64,000 nt of DNA from Oerskovia sp042887685 (GCF_042887685.1 NZ_JBHVOS010000001.1:186001-250000); one strand, 5' to 3'. Shown: positions 1-8,875, counted from the first letter of the stretch. Notes: generated by a model from the sequence alone, not told the origin. Made by a program: numbers and translations.

Positions 1-1363
1 GGCTGCATACGTCATCGCAGCCGTCCTGTTTATCCTCAGCCTCGCGGGCCTGTCCAAGCAGGAGACGGCCCGTCGCGGCAGCCTCCTCGGCATGACCGGC
101 ATGGGGCTGGCCCTCGTGGCCACGGTCGCGCTCGCGCTGAAGGACAGCGAGCGTCCCGTCATGGTGACGCTGCTGCTCATCGCGATGGTGTTCCTCATCG
201 GCGCGGTCGTCGGGACGTGGCGGGCGCGCAGCGTCGAGATGACGCAGATGCCCGAGATGATCGCGCTCCTGCACAGCTTCGTGGGTCTCTCGGCGGTGCT
301 CGTCGGCTTCAACTCGTACCTGACCGAGCAGGGTGACGTCGTGCACCTGGTCGAGGTCTTCCTGGGCGTGCTCATCGGCGCCGTGACGTTCACGGGCTCG
401 ATCGTGGCGTACCTCAAGCTGTCGGCGCGCATCCGGTCGAACCCGCTCATGCTGCCGGGGCGCAACTGGTGGAACCTGGGGGCGCTCGTCGCCTCGGGCG
501 GCCTCATGGCTTGGTTCATCGCGGGTCACGGGCTGCTGCCGCTGATCCTCATGACGGTCGTGGCGCTCGCGCTCGGCTGGCACCTGGTCGCCTCGATCGG
601 CGGTGGCGACATGCCGGTCGTCGTCTCGATGCTCAACTCGTACTCCGGGTGGGCCGCGGCAGCTGCGGGCTTCATGCTCAGCAACGACCTGCTCATCATC
701 ACCGGTGCCCTCGTCGGGTCCTCGGGTGCGATCCTGTCCTACATCATGTGCAAGGCCATGAACCGCTCGTTCGTGAGCGTGATCCTGGGCGGGTTCGGCG
801 CCGAGGGCGGCACGGTCGTGGCCTCGGACCAGGACTACGGCGAGCACCACGAGATCCAGGCGGCGGAGGTCGCCGACCTGCTCAAGCACGCACGCTCGGT
901 CGTGGTGACGCCCGGCTACGGCATGGCGGTCGCCAAGGCCCAGTACCCGGTCGCGGACCTGGTGCGTCGGCTGCGCGAGCGCGGCATCGAGGTCCGGTTC
1001 GGGGTGCACCCGGTCGCGGGGCGTCTGCCCGGGCACATGAACGTGCTGCTCGCCGAGGCCAAGGTGCCCTACGACATCGTCCTCGAGATGGACGAGATCA
1101 ACAGCGACCTGTCGGACACCGACGTCGTGCTCGTCATCGGTGCCAACGACACGGTCAACCCGGCGGCGCTCGACGATCCCGGCTCGCCCATCGCGGGCAT
1201 GCCCGTGCTCGAGGTCTGGAACGCGAAGCAGGTGATCGTGTTCAAGCGGTCGATGGCCACGGGGTACGCAGGGGTCCAGAACCCGCTGTTCTTCAAGGAC
1301 AACACCGCGATGCTCTTCGGAGACGCCAAGGACCAGGTGGAGAACATCATCCAGGCGCTCTGA
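1..1363 (+). CDS. pntB: NAD(P) transhydrogenase subunit beta, 5' end outside window
   Basis: The reading frame is already open at base 2, so the true start lies before the window; about 453 residues are visible, close to the full PntB length (about 460). PntB is the membrane plus NADP(H)-binding subunit of proton-translocating transhydrogenase, which moves hydride from NADH to NADP+ using the proton gradient. The first roughly 260 visible residues are a series of hydrophobic helices (domain II). The C-terminal 180 residues are the soluble NADP-binding domain III, with VVTPGYGMAVAKAQ near visible residue 300 and the family signatures VRFGVHPVAGRLPGHMNVLLAE (split here for length: VRFGVHPVAG and RLPGHMN) and GANDTVNP. 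The pntA partners should lie upstream, outside the window. Confidence 0.95.
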   Translation, partial: AAYVIAAVLFILSLAGLSKQETARRGSLLGMTGMGLALVATVALALKDSERPVMVTLLLIAMVFLIGAVVGTWRARSVEMTQMPEMIALLHSFVGLSAVLVGFNSYLTEQGDVVHLVEVFLGVLIGAVTFTGSIVAYLKLSARIRSNPLMLPGRNWWNLGALVASGGLMAWFIAGHGLLPLILMTVVALALGWHLVASIGGGDMPVVVSMLNSYSGWAAAAAGFMLSNDLLIITGALVGSSGAILSYIMCKAMNRSFVSVILGGFGAEGGTVVASDQDYGEHHEIQAAEVADLLKHARSVVVTPGYGMAVAKAQYPVADLVRRLRERGIEVRFGVHPVAGRLPGHMNVLLAEAKVPYDIVLEMDEINSDLSDTDVVLVIGANDTVNPAALDDPGSPIAGMPVLEVWNAKQVIVFKRSMATGYAGVQNPLFFKDNTAMLFGDAKDQVENIIQAL

Positions 1364-1589
1364 GGCCCGGCGCGGGAGTGCGAACCCGCGCGGGGCGAGG
1401 GAGGCTGAGGAGGTGGGCGACGTCGTCAGGCAGAGCGACGTGGCTCACCTCCTCGTCGTTCCGGCCCGACGGCGCCGCGCACCAGGTGCGCTCGGGTCGC
1501 CCGCCCTGCGGGGCCGGGTGAGCATGGTCGCGACCGCTCGAGGGTGCGTGCCGCCCGCCATCCGTCGTTCGTGAACCCGGAGGACCCCC

Positions 1590-2237
1590 ATGGACAAGGT
1601 CGACCTGCGCAAGGAGCACCGCGAGCTGTACGCGCCGCCCCGGGAGCTCACGCGAGTCGTGGTGCCGCCGCTCGCGTTCCTGCAGATCGACGGCGAGGGC
1701 GACCCGAACACGGCCCCGGCGTACGCCGAGGCGGTCGAGGCGCTGTTCTCGCTCTCGTACGCCACGAAGTTCGCGAGCAAGAAGGACCTGGGCAGGGACT
1801 ACGTCGTCGGGCCGCTCGAGGGGTTGTGGACCGCGGAGGATCCCGCCTCGTTCGTGCGCCGCGAGAAGGACGCGTGGAGCTGGACGCTCATGGTCCTGCA
1901 GCCCGACTGGCTCACCGACGCGTTCGTGGCCGACGTGGCCGAGGCGACACGCCGCAAGAAGGGGCTGCTCGCGCTCGACCGGGTGCGCTTCGCGACGTAC
2001 GACGAGGGCGACGCGGTGCAGGTCCTGCACGTCGGGTCCTACGACGACGAGGCGCCCACGCTCGCCCGTCTGCACGACGAGTACCTGCCCGCGCACGGGC
2101 TGACGTTCAACGGACCGCACCACGAGATCTACCTGAGCGACGTGCGCCGGACGGCGCCCGAGAAGCTGCGGACGGTGCTGCGGCAGCCGGTGCGGGCGCT
2201 CGACCGTACCGGACCCGAGGTGTCAGGACGAGCGTGA
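1590..2237 (+). CDS. GyrI-like small-molecule-binding domain protein
   Basis: A 215-residue soluble protein resembling the single-domain GyrI-like (SOUL/AraC effector-binding superfamily) proteins common in actinobacteria. Family features are the N-terminal strand with FLQIDGEGDPN, the segment YAEAVEALFSLSY, and LEGLWTAEDP, followed by a second repeat half beginning near KDAWSWTLMVLQPDWLT. Such proteins bind hydrophobic small molecules, and some hydrolyse cyclopropanoid toxins; the substrate cannot be told here. The start is chosen because GGAGGA lies just upstream of ATG at 1590. It stands alone: 226 bases with no visible element separate it from pntB, and it converges on the desaturase gene. 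Confidence 0.8.
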   Translation: MDKVDLRKEHRELYAPPRELTRVVVPPLAFLQIDGEGDPNTAPAYAEAVEALFSLSYATKFASKKDLGRDYVVGPLEGLWTAEDPASFVRREKDAWSWTLMVLQPDWLTDAFVADVAEATRRKKGLLALDRVRFATYDEGDAVQVLHVGSYDDEAPTLARLHDEYLPAHGLTFNGPHHEIYLSDVRRTAPEKLRTVLRQPVRALDRTGPEVSGRA

Positions 2238-2280
2238 CCTCGGCGTCACGGTGGTTCTGACAGGAGCGGGGTGAGGGGGC

Positions 2281-3378
2281 TCAGACCTTGCGGAGCTGGT
2301 TGAACAGGGGGCAGTCGAAGGGGTCGCGGGCCGCGAGCCCGACGCGGTTGAGGTAGCGCACGACGATCGCGTACGACGCGAGCAGGTTGGTCTCGGTGTA
2401 CGGCATGCCCAGGCGTGCGCAGTGCTCGCGGACCATGAGGCGGGCCTTGGCGAGGTGGGGGCGGGGCATGCTCGGGAACAGGTGGTGCTCGATCTGGTAG
2501 TTGAGGCCGCCCATGAGGACGTTCATGACGCGCCCGCCCGTGATGTTGCGCGAGGTCAGGACCTGCTTGGACAGGAAGTCGAGCTTGCTCGTCGCGGGGA
2601 TGATCGCCATGCCCTTGTGGTTGGGCGCGAACGACGCGCCCATGTACACACCAAAGACCGCCAGTTGTACACCGAGGAATGCGAAGGCCATGCCCAGAGG
2701 GAGGAACCAGAACACGACGCCCACGTAGAGCGTGAGGCGCACCGCGATGGTCACGAGCTCCATGGTCCGTGCCCGGCTCTTCGCCGACGAGACCAGCGAG
2801 CGGATCGAGATCATGTGCAGGTTGATGCCCTCGAGCGTCAGAAGCGGGAAGAACAGCCAGCCCTGGTGGCGCGTGATGAGGGCGAGGAAGCCCTTCTGCT
2901 CGGCCGCGCTCTCCTCGAGGAACGAGATGGTGTCGGTCTCGATGTCCGGGTCCTTGCCGACGCGGTTCGGGTTCGCGTGGTGGCGGGTGTGCTTGTTCAT
3001 CCACCACGAGTAGCTGATGCCGACGACGCCGTTGGCCAGGAACCGTCCGACGCGGTCGTTCGCGGGACCCGACGTGAGGATCGTGCGGTGCGCGGCCTCG
3101 TGCGAGAGGAACGCGAACTGCGTGAGGATCAGGCCCAGTGCGCCCGCGACGAGGAGCTGGAACCACGAGTCGCCCAGGAGCACGAATCCCGTGACGGCGC
3201 CGCCGAGAGCGAGCGTGAGGATCGCCGCGACCCAGCCGTAGTAGCCGTGCGTCCGTTCGAGCAACCCGGCCTCGCGGATGCGCTTGGAGAGCTCGGTATA
3301 GGTGCTGGTGATGCTGGTCCCGTCGCCGTTGCGCGGCTTCGTCGGGCGGAATCCGGGGAGGACTGCTGCGTCGGTCAT
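2281..3378 (-). CDS. Membrane fatty-acid (acyl-CoA / linoleoyl-type) desaturase
   Basis: A 365-residue integral membrane di-iron desaturase. The three histidine boxes are clear: HEAAH (about residue 93), HTRHHANP (about 129) and QIEHHLFP (about 295), the last being the Q-x-x-H-H type of front-end/linoleoyl desaturases and actinobacterial DesA3-like acyl-CoA desaturases. Two pairs of hydrophobic helices surround the boxes. It should insert a double bond into membrane-bound acyl chains using O2 and an electron donor. No ferredoxin or reductase gene is adjacent. GAGGG lies upstream of the ATG. The protein differs from stearoyl-ACP soluble desaturases, which lack these boxes. Confidence 0.9.
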   Translation of the reverse strand: MTDAAVLPGFRPTKPRNGDGTSITSTYTELSKRIREAGLLERTHGYYGWVAAILTLALGGAVTGFVLLGDSWFQLLVAGALGLILTQFAFLSHEAAHRTILTSGPANDRVGRFLANGVVGISYSWWMNKHTRHHANPNRVGKDPDIETDTISFLEESAAEQKGFLALITRHQGWLFFPLLTLEGINLHMISIRSLVSSAKSRARTMELVTIAVRLTLYVGVVFWFLPLGMAFAFLGVQLAVFGVYMGASFAPNHKGMAIIPATSKLDFLSKQVLTSRNITGGRVMNVLMGGLNYQIEHHLFPSMPRPHLAKARLMVREHCARLGMPYTETNLLASYAIVVRYLNRVGLAARDPFDCPLFNQLRKV

Positions 3379-3517
3379 ACGTCCCTCACAGGGCTGGGGG
3401 TCGACTTCCCAGCCGCGGGGTGAGCGAGATGCCCGTTGTACAGATGGTCAGAGTCTACGTGTGACATCCCGATCGGCGTGGAGGAAGCACGGAGGTTGGG
3501 TGCGGGTTGCCCGGGAC

Positions 3518-3536
3518 TTAGGTTAGCCTGGCCTTC
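3518..3536 (+). promoter_or_regulatory. DtxR/IdeR-type iron box
   Basis: The 19-base sequence TTAGGTTAGCCTGGCCTTC matches the actinobacterial iron-box consensus TTAGGTTAGCCTAACCTAA closely in its left half and partly in its right half. It ends 19 bases before the GTG start of the siderophore-interacting protein, where an IdeR/DmdR repressor would block transcription in iron-replete cells. Confidence 0.8.
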
Positions 3537-3555
3537 TTTCGAGCAGAGGAGAGTC

Positions 3556-4371
3556 GTGGCCGGGTTCCAGATGGTCAAGCCGTCCGTCGTGCAGGTCGTC
3601 GCGGCCGAGGTGGTCGGTTCGCGGCGGGTGAGCCCGTCGATGGTGCGGGTCACGATCGGGGGCGAGGGCCTCGAGCGGTTCGCTCCGATGGGGTTCGACC
3701 AGTGGTTCCGCCTGTTCCTGCCCCGCGACGACCAGGAGTCGCTGCGGCTGCCGACAGCGACGTCGGGGCTCTGGTACGTGCAGTACCTCGCGACCCCCAA
3801 GGCGCGGCGGCCGTGGGTGCGCAACTACACGGTCCGCGACGCGCGCCCGTCCGCGGGCGAGCTCGACATCGACTTCGTCGCGCACGAGGACGGCGGTCCC
3901 GCGTCGGCGTTCGCGCTCGGCGCGCGCACCGGGCACCCCGTCGGGATCCTCGACCAGGGGGTCGGGTACAACCCGCGTGTCCCGCACGACTGGACGCTGC
4001 TCGTCGCGGACGAGACGGGGCTTCCCGCGGTCGCGGGCATCTGCGCCTCGCTGCCCGACGACGCACGCGGGCTCGCGATCGTCGAGCTCCCGCACGCGGC
4101 CGACGCCCAGGACTTCCGGGTCCCGGCCGGGGTCGAGCTGCGGTGGGTCGCGCGCGACGAGCGCGGCGGCGACCCGCACGCGATCCCCGGGCGGCTCGCG
4201 CTCGGCACGCTGACCACGGCCGACCTGCCGTCCGGCGAGGTCTACGCGTACGTCGTGGGGGAGTCGGGCCTGGTCACCGGGGCGCGACGGCACCTCGTGA
4301 ACGATCGAGGCGTCCCCAAGGCCAACGTCGACTTCATCGGGTACTGGCGGCACGGGCGCGCGGCGGCCTGA
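3556..4371 (+). CDS. Siderophore-interacting protein (FAD-dependent ferric-siderophore reductase)
   Basis: A 271-residue protein of the ViuB/SIP family, which releases iron from imported ferric siderophores by FAD-mediated reduction in the cytoplasm. Residues about 15-130 form the FAD-binding barrel; RNYTVRDAR near residue 92 is the family's flavin-binding R-x-Y-T/S signature. The C-terminal half (about 140-265) is the SIP domain, with LLVADETGLPAVAGI and VYAYVVGESGLV, and it ends in the typical IGYWRHGRA. GTG at 3556 is chosen because AGGAGAG precedes it with good spacing; ATG at 3571 is an alternative. The iron box just upstream implies induction under iron limitation. No siderophore transporter is adjacent. 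Confidence 0.92.
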   Translation: MAGFQMVKPSVVQVVAAEVVGSRRVSPSMVRVTIGGEGLERFAPMGFDQWFRLFLPRDDQESLRLPTATSGLWYVQYLATPKARRPWVRNYTVRDARPSAGELDIDFVAHEDGGPASAFALGARTGHPVGILDQGVGYNPRVPHDWTLLVADETGLPAVAGICASLPDDARGLAIVELPHAADAQDFRVPAGVELRWVARDERGGDPHAIPGRLALGTLTTADLPSGEVYAYVVGESGLVTGARRHLVNDRGVPKANVDFIGYWRHGRAAA

Positions 4372-4372
4372 G

Positions 4373-4403
4373 GTCGGCTCGGGGCCGCCCGGCCCGAGTC
4401 GGC
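4373..4403. terminator. Hairpin terminator between convergent genes
   Basis: GTCGGCTCGGGGCCG pairs with CGGCCCGAGTCGGC across a CCC loop, with two wobble pairs and one bulge. It begins right after the siderophore-interacting protein gene stop and lies between convergent genes. No U tract follows, as is usual in high-GC actinobacteria. Confidence 0.55.
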
Positions 4404-4477
4404 GCTCCCAGAGGTCGGCCCCGCCGCTCCGCCCGAGACCACCCTGCCCGACACCGTCCTGTCCGGGACGGCCGTCG

Positions 4478-5359
4478 TCACGTTCCCGCGTGCGGCGCGC
4501 CGAACGCGGTGTAGACCGCGGCGATGTCGTCGCCCCCGTGCCCGCGCGCGGCCGCGCTCGCGTACAGGCTCGACAGGGCGTCGAGGAGCGCCGGGTCGAG
4601 CCCTGCCCCCTCTGCGGCCTGCGAGATGAGCCCGATGTCCTTACGCAGCCCGTCGAGCGCGAACTGCGGTGCGAACTCGCCCGTGATCATCTCGGTGCCC
4701 TTCAGGTGGGCGTAGGGGGAGTCGGACGCACCGCCTGCGATGGCGTCGAGGAACAGGTGCGGGTCGATGCCCTCGGCACGGGCGAGCGCGATCGACTGGG
4801 CGGTCGCGGCCGTGATCGTGGCGAGCCAGGCGTTGCACGCGAGCTTGAGGGCCGTGCCCTGTCCCACCTCGGTCCCGGCGATCACGACCTTGGCCGAGAT
4901 CGCGTCGAGCACGGGGGCGATGCCGGCCAGGACGTCGGGGTCCCCGGCGGCGAGCACCGCGAGCCGACCGTCCTCGGCCGGCTGCCTGGTGCCGAGCAGG
5001 TTGGCCTCGACGAGGGTCACGCCGAGCTGTCGGGCGCGCTCGACGATCCGGGCGGTGCCCTCACGCCCGACCGTCGAGGCCTGGACCCACACGGCTCCGG
5101 TGCCCACCGAGGGCCCCGCCGCGTCCAGGACCTCGAGGACGGCTTCGGCGTCGAACAGGATGCTCAGGACGACGTCGGCCCCGTGGGCCGCCTGAGCCGC
5201 GGTCGGGGCGACGCGGGCCCCGGCGTCGGCGAGGGGCGCCGCACGCGACGCGGTCCGGTTCCACACCGTCACCTCGAAGCCCTCGCGGAGGAGCGAGTGG
5301 GCGACACCGGTCCCCATGGTGCCCGTGCCGAGGACGGTGACGGTCGGCAGGTCGCTCAT
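4478..5359 (-). CDS. NAD(P)-dependent oxidoreductase, 3-hydroxyisobutyrate dehydrogenase family
   Basis: A 293-residue beta-hydroxyacid dehydrogenase. The Rossmann motif GTGTMG lies near residue 11, followed by VTVWNRTASRAAPL, whose Arg and Ser-Arg favour NADPH. The catalytic Lys segment is GQGTALKLACNAW (about residue 165), and the C-terminal helical domain carries KDIGLISQAAE. The family reduces or oxidises small beta-hydroxyacids or imines, and the substrate cannot be deduced. Its ATG overlaps the stop of the upstream aldo/keto reductase gene by one base, so the two are translated from one transcript and may work on linked aldehydes or ketones. Confidence 0.88.
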   Translation of the reverse strand: MSDLPTVTVLGTGTMGTGVAHSLLREGFEVTVWNRTASRAAPLADAGARVAPTAAQAAHGADVVLSILFDAEAVLEVLDAAGPSVGTGAVWVQASTVGREGTARIVERARQLGVTLVEANLLGTRQPAEDGRLAVLAAGDPDVLAGIAPVLDAISAKVVIAGTEVGQGTALKLACNAWLATITAATAQSIALARAEGIDPHLFLDAIAGGASDSPYAHLKGTEMITGEFAPQFALDGLRKDIGLISQAAEGAGLDPALLDALSSLYASAAARGHGGDDIAAVYTAFGAPHAGT

Positions 5360-6189
5360 CAGAGCTCCTCGTGCTCGTCGGAGTCGCGTGCCGCGTCCTC
5401 GCCCCGGTCGAGGGCCGCGATCCTGGTCATGTCGTCCTCGGTGAGCGTGAAGTCGAAGATCTCCGCGTTCGCCCGCTGCCGCTCGGGGCTCGCCGACTTC
5501 GGGATGGTCACGATCCCCTGCTGCACGTGCCAGCGCAGCACCACCTGCCCCACGGTCCGATCGTGGACCGCAGCGATCTCCTGGATCACCGGCTCGTCGA
5601 GCACGCCCTCCTCCTGCCCGAGCGGGCTCCAGCCCTCGACCGTGATCCCGCGCTCGGTGAGGAAGCGTCGCAGGCCCGTGCGTGCCAGCGCGGGGGAGAG
5701 CTGGATCTGGTTCACGGCGGGGACGTGGCTCGTCTCGGCGACGAGCCGGTCGATGTGGTGCTCACGGAAGTTCGAGACGCCGATGCTGCGGATCAGGCCC
5801 TCGGCGGCGAGGTCGATCATCGCCCGGTAGGACTCGACGTAGCGGTCGAGGCGGGGCAGCGGCCAGTGGACGAGGTAGAGGTCCACGTAGTCGAGGCCCA
5901 GGCGGTCGAGGCTCCCGCGCAGGGCGTCGCGCGTCGCGTCGTACCCCTGGTCGGCGCCGCGGAGCTTGGTCGTGACGAACAGCTCCGCGCGGTCGACGCC
6001 CGACGCCGCGATGCCCTGCCCGACGCCGATCTCGTTCTCGTAGCGCGACGCCGTGTCGATCAGCCGGTACCCCAGCCCGATCGCGCCGGCCACGGCCTTC
6101 GCCGACGCGTGGTCGTCGAGGGGCCACGTCCCGAGGCCGAGGAGCGGCATCTCGTGGCCGGACGAGAGCAGAGTGGTGGGGATGGTCAT
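5359..6189 (-). CDS. Aldo/keto reductase (2,5-diketo-gluconate reductase-like)
   Basis: A 276-residue AKR-family barrel enzyme that reduces aldehydes or ketones with NADPH. Visible signatures are MPLLGLGTWPL, LIDTASRYENE with the catalytic Asp and Tyr, TTKL with the catalytic Lys, YLVHWPL with the active-site His, GVSNF, and the NADPH-binding IPKSASPERQRANAEIFDF near the C-terminus. Length is normal. GTGAGG precedes the ATG at 6189. It is the first gene of a two-gene operon with the dehydrogenase at 4478, and lies 127 bases downstream of the GlxA-type regulator on the same strand, which may control it. Confidence 0.9.
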   Translation of the reverse strand: MTIPTTLLSSGHEMPLLGLGTWPLDDHASAKAVAGAIGLGYRLIDTASRYENEIGVGQGIAASGVDRAELFVTTKLRGADQGYDATRDALRGSLDRLGLDYVDLYLVHWPLPRLDRYVESYRAMIDLAAEGLIRSIGVSNFREHHIDRLVAETSHVPAVNQIQLSPALARTGLRRFLTERGITVEGWSPLGQEEGVLDEPVIQEIAAVHDRTVGQVVLRWHVQQGIVTIPKSASPERQRANAEIFDFTLTEDDMTRIAALDRGEDAARDSDEHEEL

Positions 6190-6316
6190 GTGCGCACCTC
6201 ACGTCGGACGGGACCTGACCCTCTCGACCCTAGGTGCGTGGCGCCGTCGTGCAACGTGGGACACGGCCCGACGGCGGAGCGCCCGCTCGGCGCACGCCTC
6301 ACCGGGGTGCGGGTGG

Positions 6317-7270
6317 TCAGGACGCGTGACGGAACGTCTGGCGGTAGTCCGTCGGCGGGACGCCGACCGCGCGGCGGAAGTGGTGCCGCAGCAGCGCGGC
6401 CGACCCGAACCCGCTCAGGCGCGCGATCTCCTCGAGGTCGAGCCCCGACTCCTCGAGCAGCGTCCGGGCGTGGTGCACACGCTGGGTCACGAGCCACTGC
6501 ATGGGCGTCGTGCCGGTCTCGGCGACGAACGTCCGCGCGAACGTCCGTGCCGACAGGTGGGCGCGCCGCGCGAGGTCCTCGACGGTCTGCGGCTCCTCGA
6601 GGTGCTCGTTCATCCAGGCGAGCACGTCGCGGATGCTCTGCTCCTCGCACACCGGCACGGGGCGGTCGATGTACTGGCGCTGGCCGCCGTCGCGCTGGGG
6701 CGGGACGACCATGCGGCGTGCGATCGCGTTGGCCGCTGCGCTGCCGAACTCCTTGCGCACGATGTGCAGGCACGCGTCGATCCCGGCGGCCGTCCCTGCG
6801 CTCGTGACGATGTCGCCGTCGTCGACGAACAGGACGTCGGGGTCTACGTCGACCTGCGGGAACCGTGCCTTGAGGTCCTCCGCATGGCGCCAGTGCGTCG
6901 TGATGCGGCGCCCGTCCACGAGGCCCGCCGCGGCGAGGAGGAAGGCGCCAGAGCAGACGCTCAGCAGGACCGCTCCACGGGCGTGGGCCGCGCGCAGGGC
7001 GTCGACGATCTCCGGTGGGTACTCGTCGCGGATCGTGAGTGCGGGGATCGCGACCAGGTCGGCGTCCTCGAGGGCGTCGAGCCCGTGGTCGGGGACCAGC
7101 GAGGCGCCCATGCTGGTGCGCACCGGCTGACCCGCGACCGGGCCGCACACGCGGAAGTCGACCAGGGGCACGCCGTCGTCCGTGCGGTCGAGGCCGAACA
7201 CCTCGCACACGACGCCGAACTCGAACGGGGCCAGTCCGTCGGCGACGACGGCCGCCACTGTGCGCAACAT
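6317..7270 (-). CDS. GlxA-family transcriptional regulator (DJ-1/PfpI domain plus AraC HTH)
   Basis: A 317-residue regulator with an N-terminal DJ-1/PfpI-like domain (about 1-180), including SVCSGAFLLAAAGL with the conserved Cys position, and a C-terminal AraC-type double helix-turn-helix (about 215-312) with LARRAHLSARTFARTF and EEIARLSGFGSAALLRHHF. These proteins sense small molecules or redox state and activate nearby genes. Upstream on this strand a strong leaderless promoter can be read: TCGACA (7300-7305), a 17-base spacer, TAGCGT (7277-7282), then six bases to ATG. The downstream aldo/keto reductase operon is the natural first target, though this is inference. Confidence 0.9.
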   Translation of the reverse strand: MLRTVAAVVADGLAPFEFGVVCEVFGLDRTDDGVPLVDFRVCGPVAGQPVRTSMGASLVPDHGLDALEDADLVAIPALTIRDEYPPEIVDALRAAHARGAVLLSVCSGAFLLAAAGLVDGRRITTHWRHAEDLKARFPQVDVDPDVLFVDDGDIVTSAGTAAGIDACLHIVRKEFGSAAANAIARRMVVPPQRDGGQRQYIDRPVPVCEEQSIRDVLAWMNEHLEEPQTVEDLARRAHLSARTFARTFVAETGTTPMQWLVTQRVHHARTLLEESGLDLEEIARLSGFGSAALLRHHFRRAVGVPPTDYRQTFRHAS

Positions 7271-7359
7271 CCTTCGACGCTACGCCCGTGGCAGGATCTT
7301 GTCGACACCTGTCTCTCCTGCCACTCGTGCCCGCCCTCGCGGGCCGCCAGGCTGGACGC

Positions 7360-7560
7360 ATGGACATCGTGGAGCTGGTGATGAGGCTGGTCGTGGTCGC
7401 GGCGCTCGTGGCGCCGCTCGTGGTGATGGCGCTGCGGCGCCCGCCCGCCGGGGGGCGGTTCCCCGCGGGGACGAACGACGGATGGAGCCTGCCGCCGGCC
7501 GGGCGGGGGGACCCGCGTCGGCAGGTCGACCTGGTCGGTGCGCGAGGCCATCGAGGATGA
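7360..7560 (+). CDS. Small single-helix membrane protein, unknown function
   Basis: A 66-codon frame divergent from the GlxA regulator. It begins MDIVELVMRLVVVAALVAPL, one clear membrane helix at residues 4-24, followed by a Pro/Gly/Arg-rich tail. CAGGCT sits exactly six bases before the ATG, the spacing seen at several candidate leaderless starts in this window. The tail has no recognised domain. It could be a chance frame in GC-rich DNA; the helix and promoter-like hexamer favour a real gene. Confidence 0.45.
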   Translation: MDIVELVMRLVVVAALVAPLVVMALRRPPAGGRFPAGTNDGWSLPPAGRGDPRRQVDLVGARGHRG

Positions 7561-7630
7561 GGCCAAGGCCCTGCCGCCCGCCCGGCGCGGCGCGTTGTGC
7601 GGAATTGGTGAGGTGCGCGAACATTTGCCC

Positions 7631-8875
7631 ATGGCCTCCCGACGACGTGACCAGGTCCCTGCCGTTGCCCTGCTGCTGACCGCGTCGCTGCTGGGTCTCG
7701 CAGCCTGCTCGGCGCCTCCCGAACAGGAGCCGGCGATCGAGATCGTCGCGCAGGACGGAGTGTTGGACCCGCTCGAGATCACGCTGACCGGGCTCGGTGC
7801 GGGGCGCGAGGTGCGGCTGTTCGCGACGACGGAGCTCGGTGAGACCGTGATGTCGTCCCGGGCGACGTTCGTGGCGGACGAGGACGGACGGGTGGACCTC
7901 GCGACGACGGCACTGACCGAGGGGTCGTGGACGACCGCCGACGCGATGGGGCCTTTCTGGTCCATGACCGGAGGTCGGCTCAGCGGGGATGCCGGGATCC
8001 TCACGAACGACCATGCCGTCCGGATCGAGGTCAGCGCCGACGGTGAAGCGTTGGCCGAGACGGTCGTCGAGCGGACCGGGTACGGGGCGGACGTCGAGGT
8101 CCGCGACGTGTCCGACGAGGGCATGGTCGCCGCGTACGCGACACCGGAGGGGCTCTCGGCCGACGTGTCGTTGCCGGCCGTGCTCGTGTTCAGCGGCTCC
8201 GAGGGGGGACTCGACAACGCCCGAGCCACCGCAGTCTGGCTCGCCGACCTCGGCTACCCGGCCCTGGCGATCAGCTACTTCAGGAGTCCGGGACAGCCGA
8301 CCGAGCTCGCGGAGATCCCGGTCGAGACCTTCCTCTCGGGACTCACGTGGCTCCGCGGGCAGGCGGGGGTCGACACCGAGCGGGTCTTCACCTTCGGGGT
8401 CTCGCGCGGCGGCGAGATGGCCTTGTGGCTTGCGGCCAACCGCCCCGACGAGGTGTACGGCGTGTTCGCCCCGACCGGGTCGGGCACCGTGTACTGCGGC
8501 TACCCGGACGCGACGCGACCAGCCTGGACCGTGGAGGGGGAAGGGCTGCCGTGTGCTCCGTACGTGCGGTACGGCGTCTCGCCGGAGAAGCAGGTCGCCG
8601 TCGAGGAGATCGCAGCGCCGGTCGTCCTCGCGTGCGGGACGGCCGACCCGCAGTGGCCGGCCTGCGAGCTGCTCGCAGAGATGAGACCTCGGTTCGGCGA
8701 TCCGGGGCAGGTCCGCGCGATCGTCCAGGAGGATGCGGGGCACTACCTCACGTACGCCCCCTATCTTCCCCTTGGCCTGGACGAGCCCGGCGCCATTCCC
8801 ACGGCGACCCACCAGGCCCGCGTCGACTTCTGGAGGACGGTCGAGGAGGTCCTGGCTGAGGCGCGGCAGCAGTAG
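7631..8875 (+). CDS. Secreted lipoprotein, BAAT/acyl-CoA thioester hydrolase family (copy 1)
   Basis: A 414-residue predicted lipoprotein: an RRR n-region, a hydrophobic core and the lipobox LAAC near residue 27. Residues about 40-165 form the beta-sandwich N-terminal BAAT/thioesterase domain. The C-terminal alpha/beta-hydrolase domain has the nucleophile elbow GVSRGGE (about residue 258) with Ser, and DAGHY near residue 376 as the likely His. Four Cys (CGYP...LPC and LACGT...PAC) are shared with copy 2 and suit disulfides outside the cell. Acyl-CoA is not expected outside the membrane, so a different ester, thioester or amide substrate is likely. ATG 7631 is chosen because it begins the signal peptide and is matched in copy 2. 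Confidence 0.82.
   Translation: MASRRRDQVPAVALLLTASLLGLAACSAPPEQEPAIEIVAQDGVLDPLEITLTGLGAGREVRLFATTELGETVMSSRATFVADEDGRVDLATTALTEGSWTTADAMGPFWSMTGGRLSGDAGILTNDHAVRIEVSADGEALAETVVERTGYGADVEVRDVSDEGMVAAYATPEGLSADVSLPAVLVFSGSEGGLDNARATAVWLADLGYPALAISYFRSPGQPTELAEIPVETFLSGLTWLRGQAGVDTERVFTFGVSRGGEMALWLAANRPDEVYGVFAPTGSGTVYCGYPDATRPAWTVEGEGLPCAPYVRYGVSPEKQVAVEEIAAPVVLACGTADPQWPACELLAEMRPRFGDPGQVRAIVQEDAGHYLTYAPYLPLGLDEPGAIPTATHQARVDFWRTVEEVLAEARQQ

Noticed and set aside
3392..3414. GGCTGGG ... CCCAGCC hairpin upstream of the desaturase
   Set aside because: The stem is only seven bases, overlaps the ribosome-site region and has no clear role; likely chance at this GC content.
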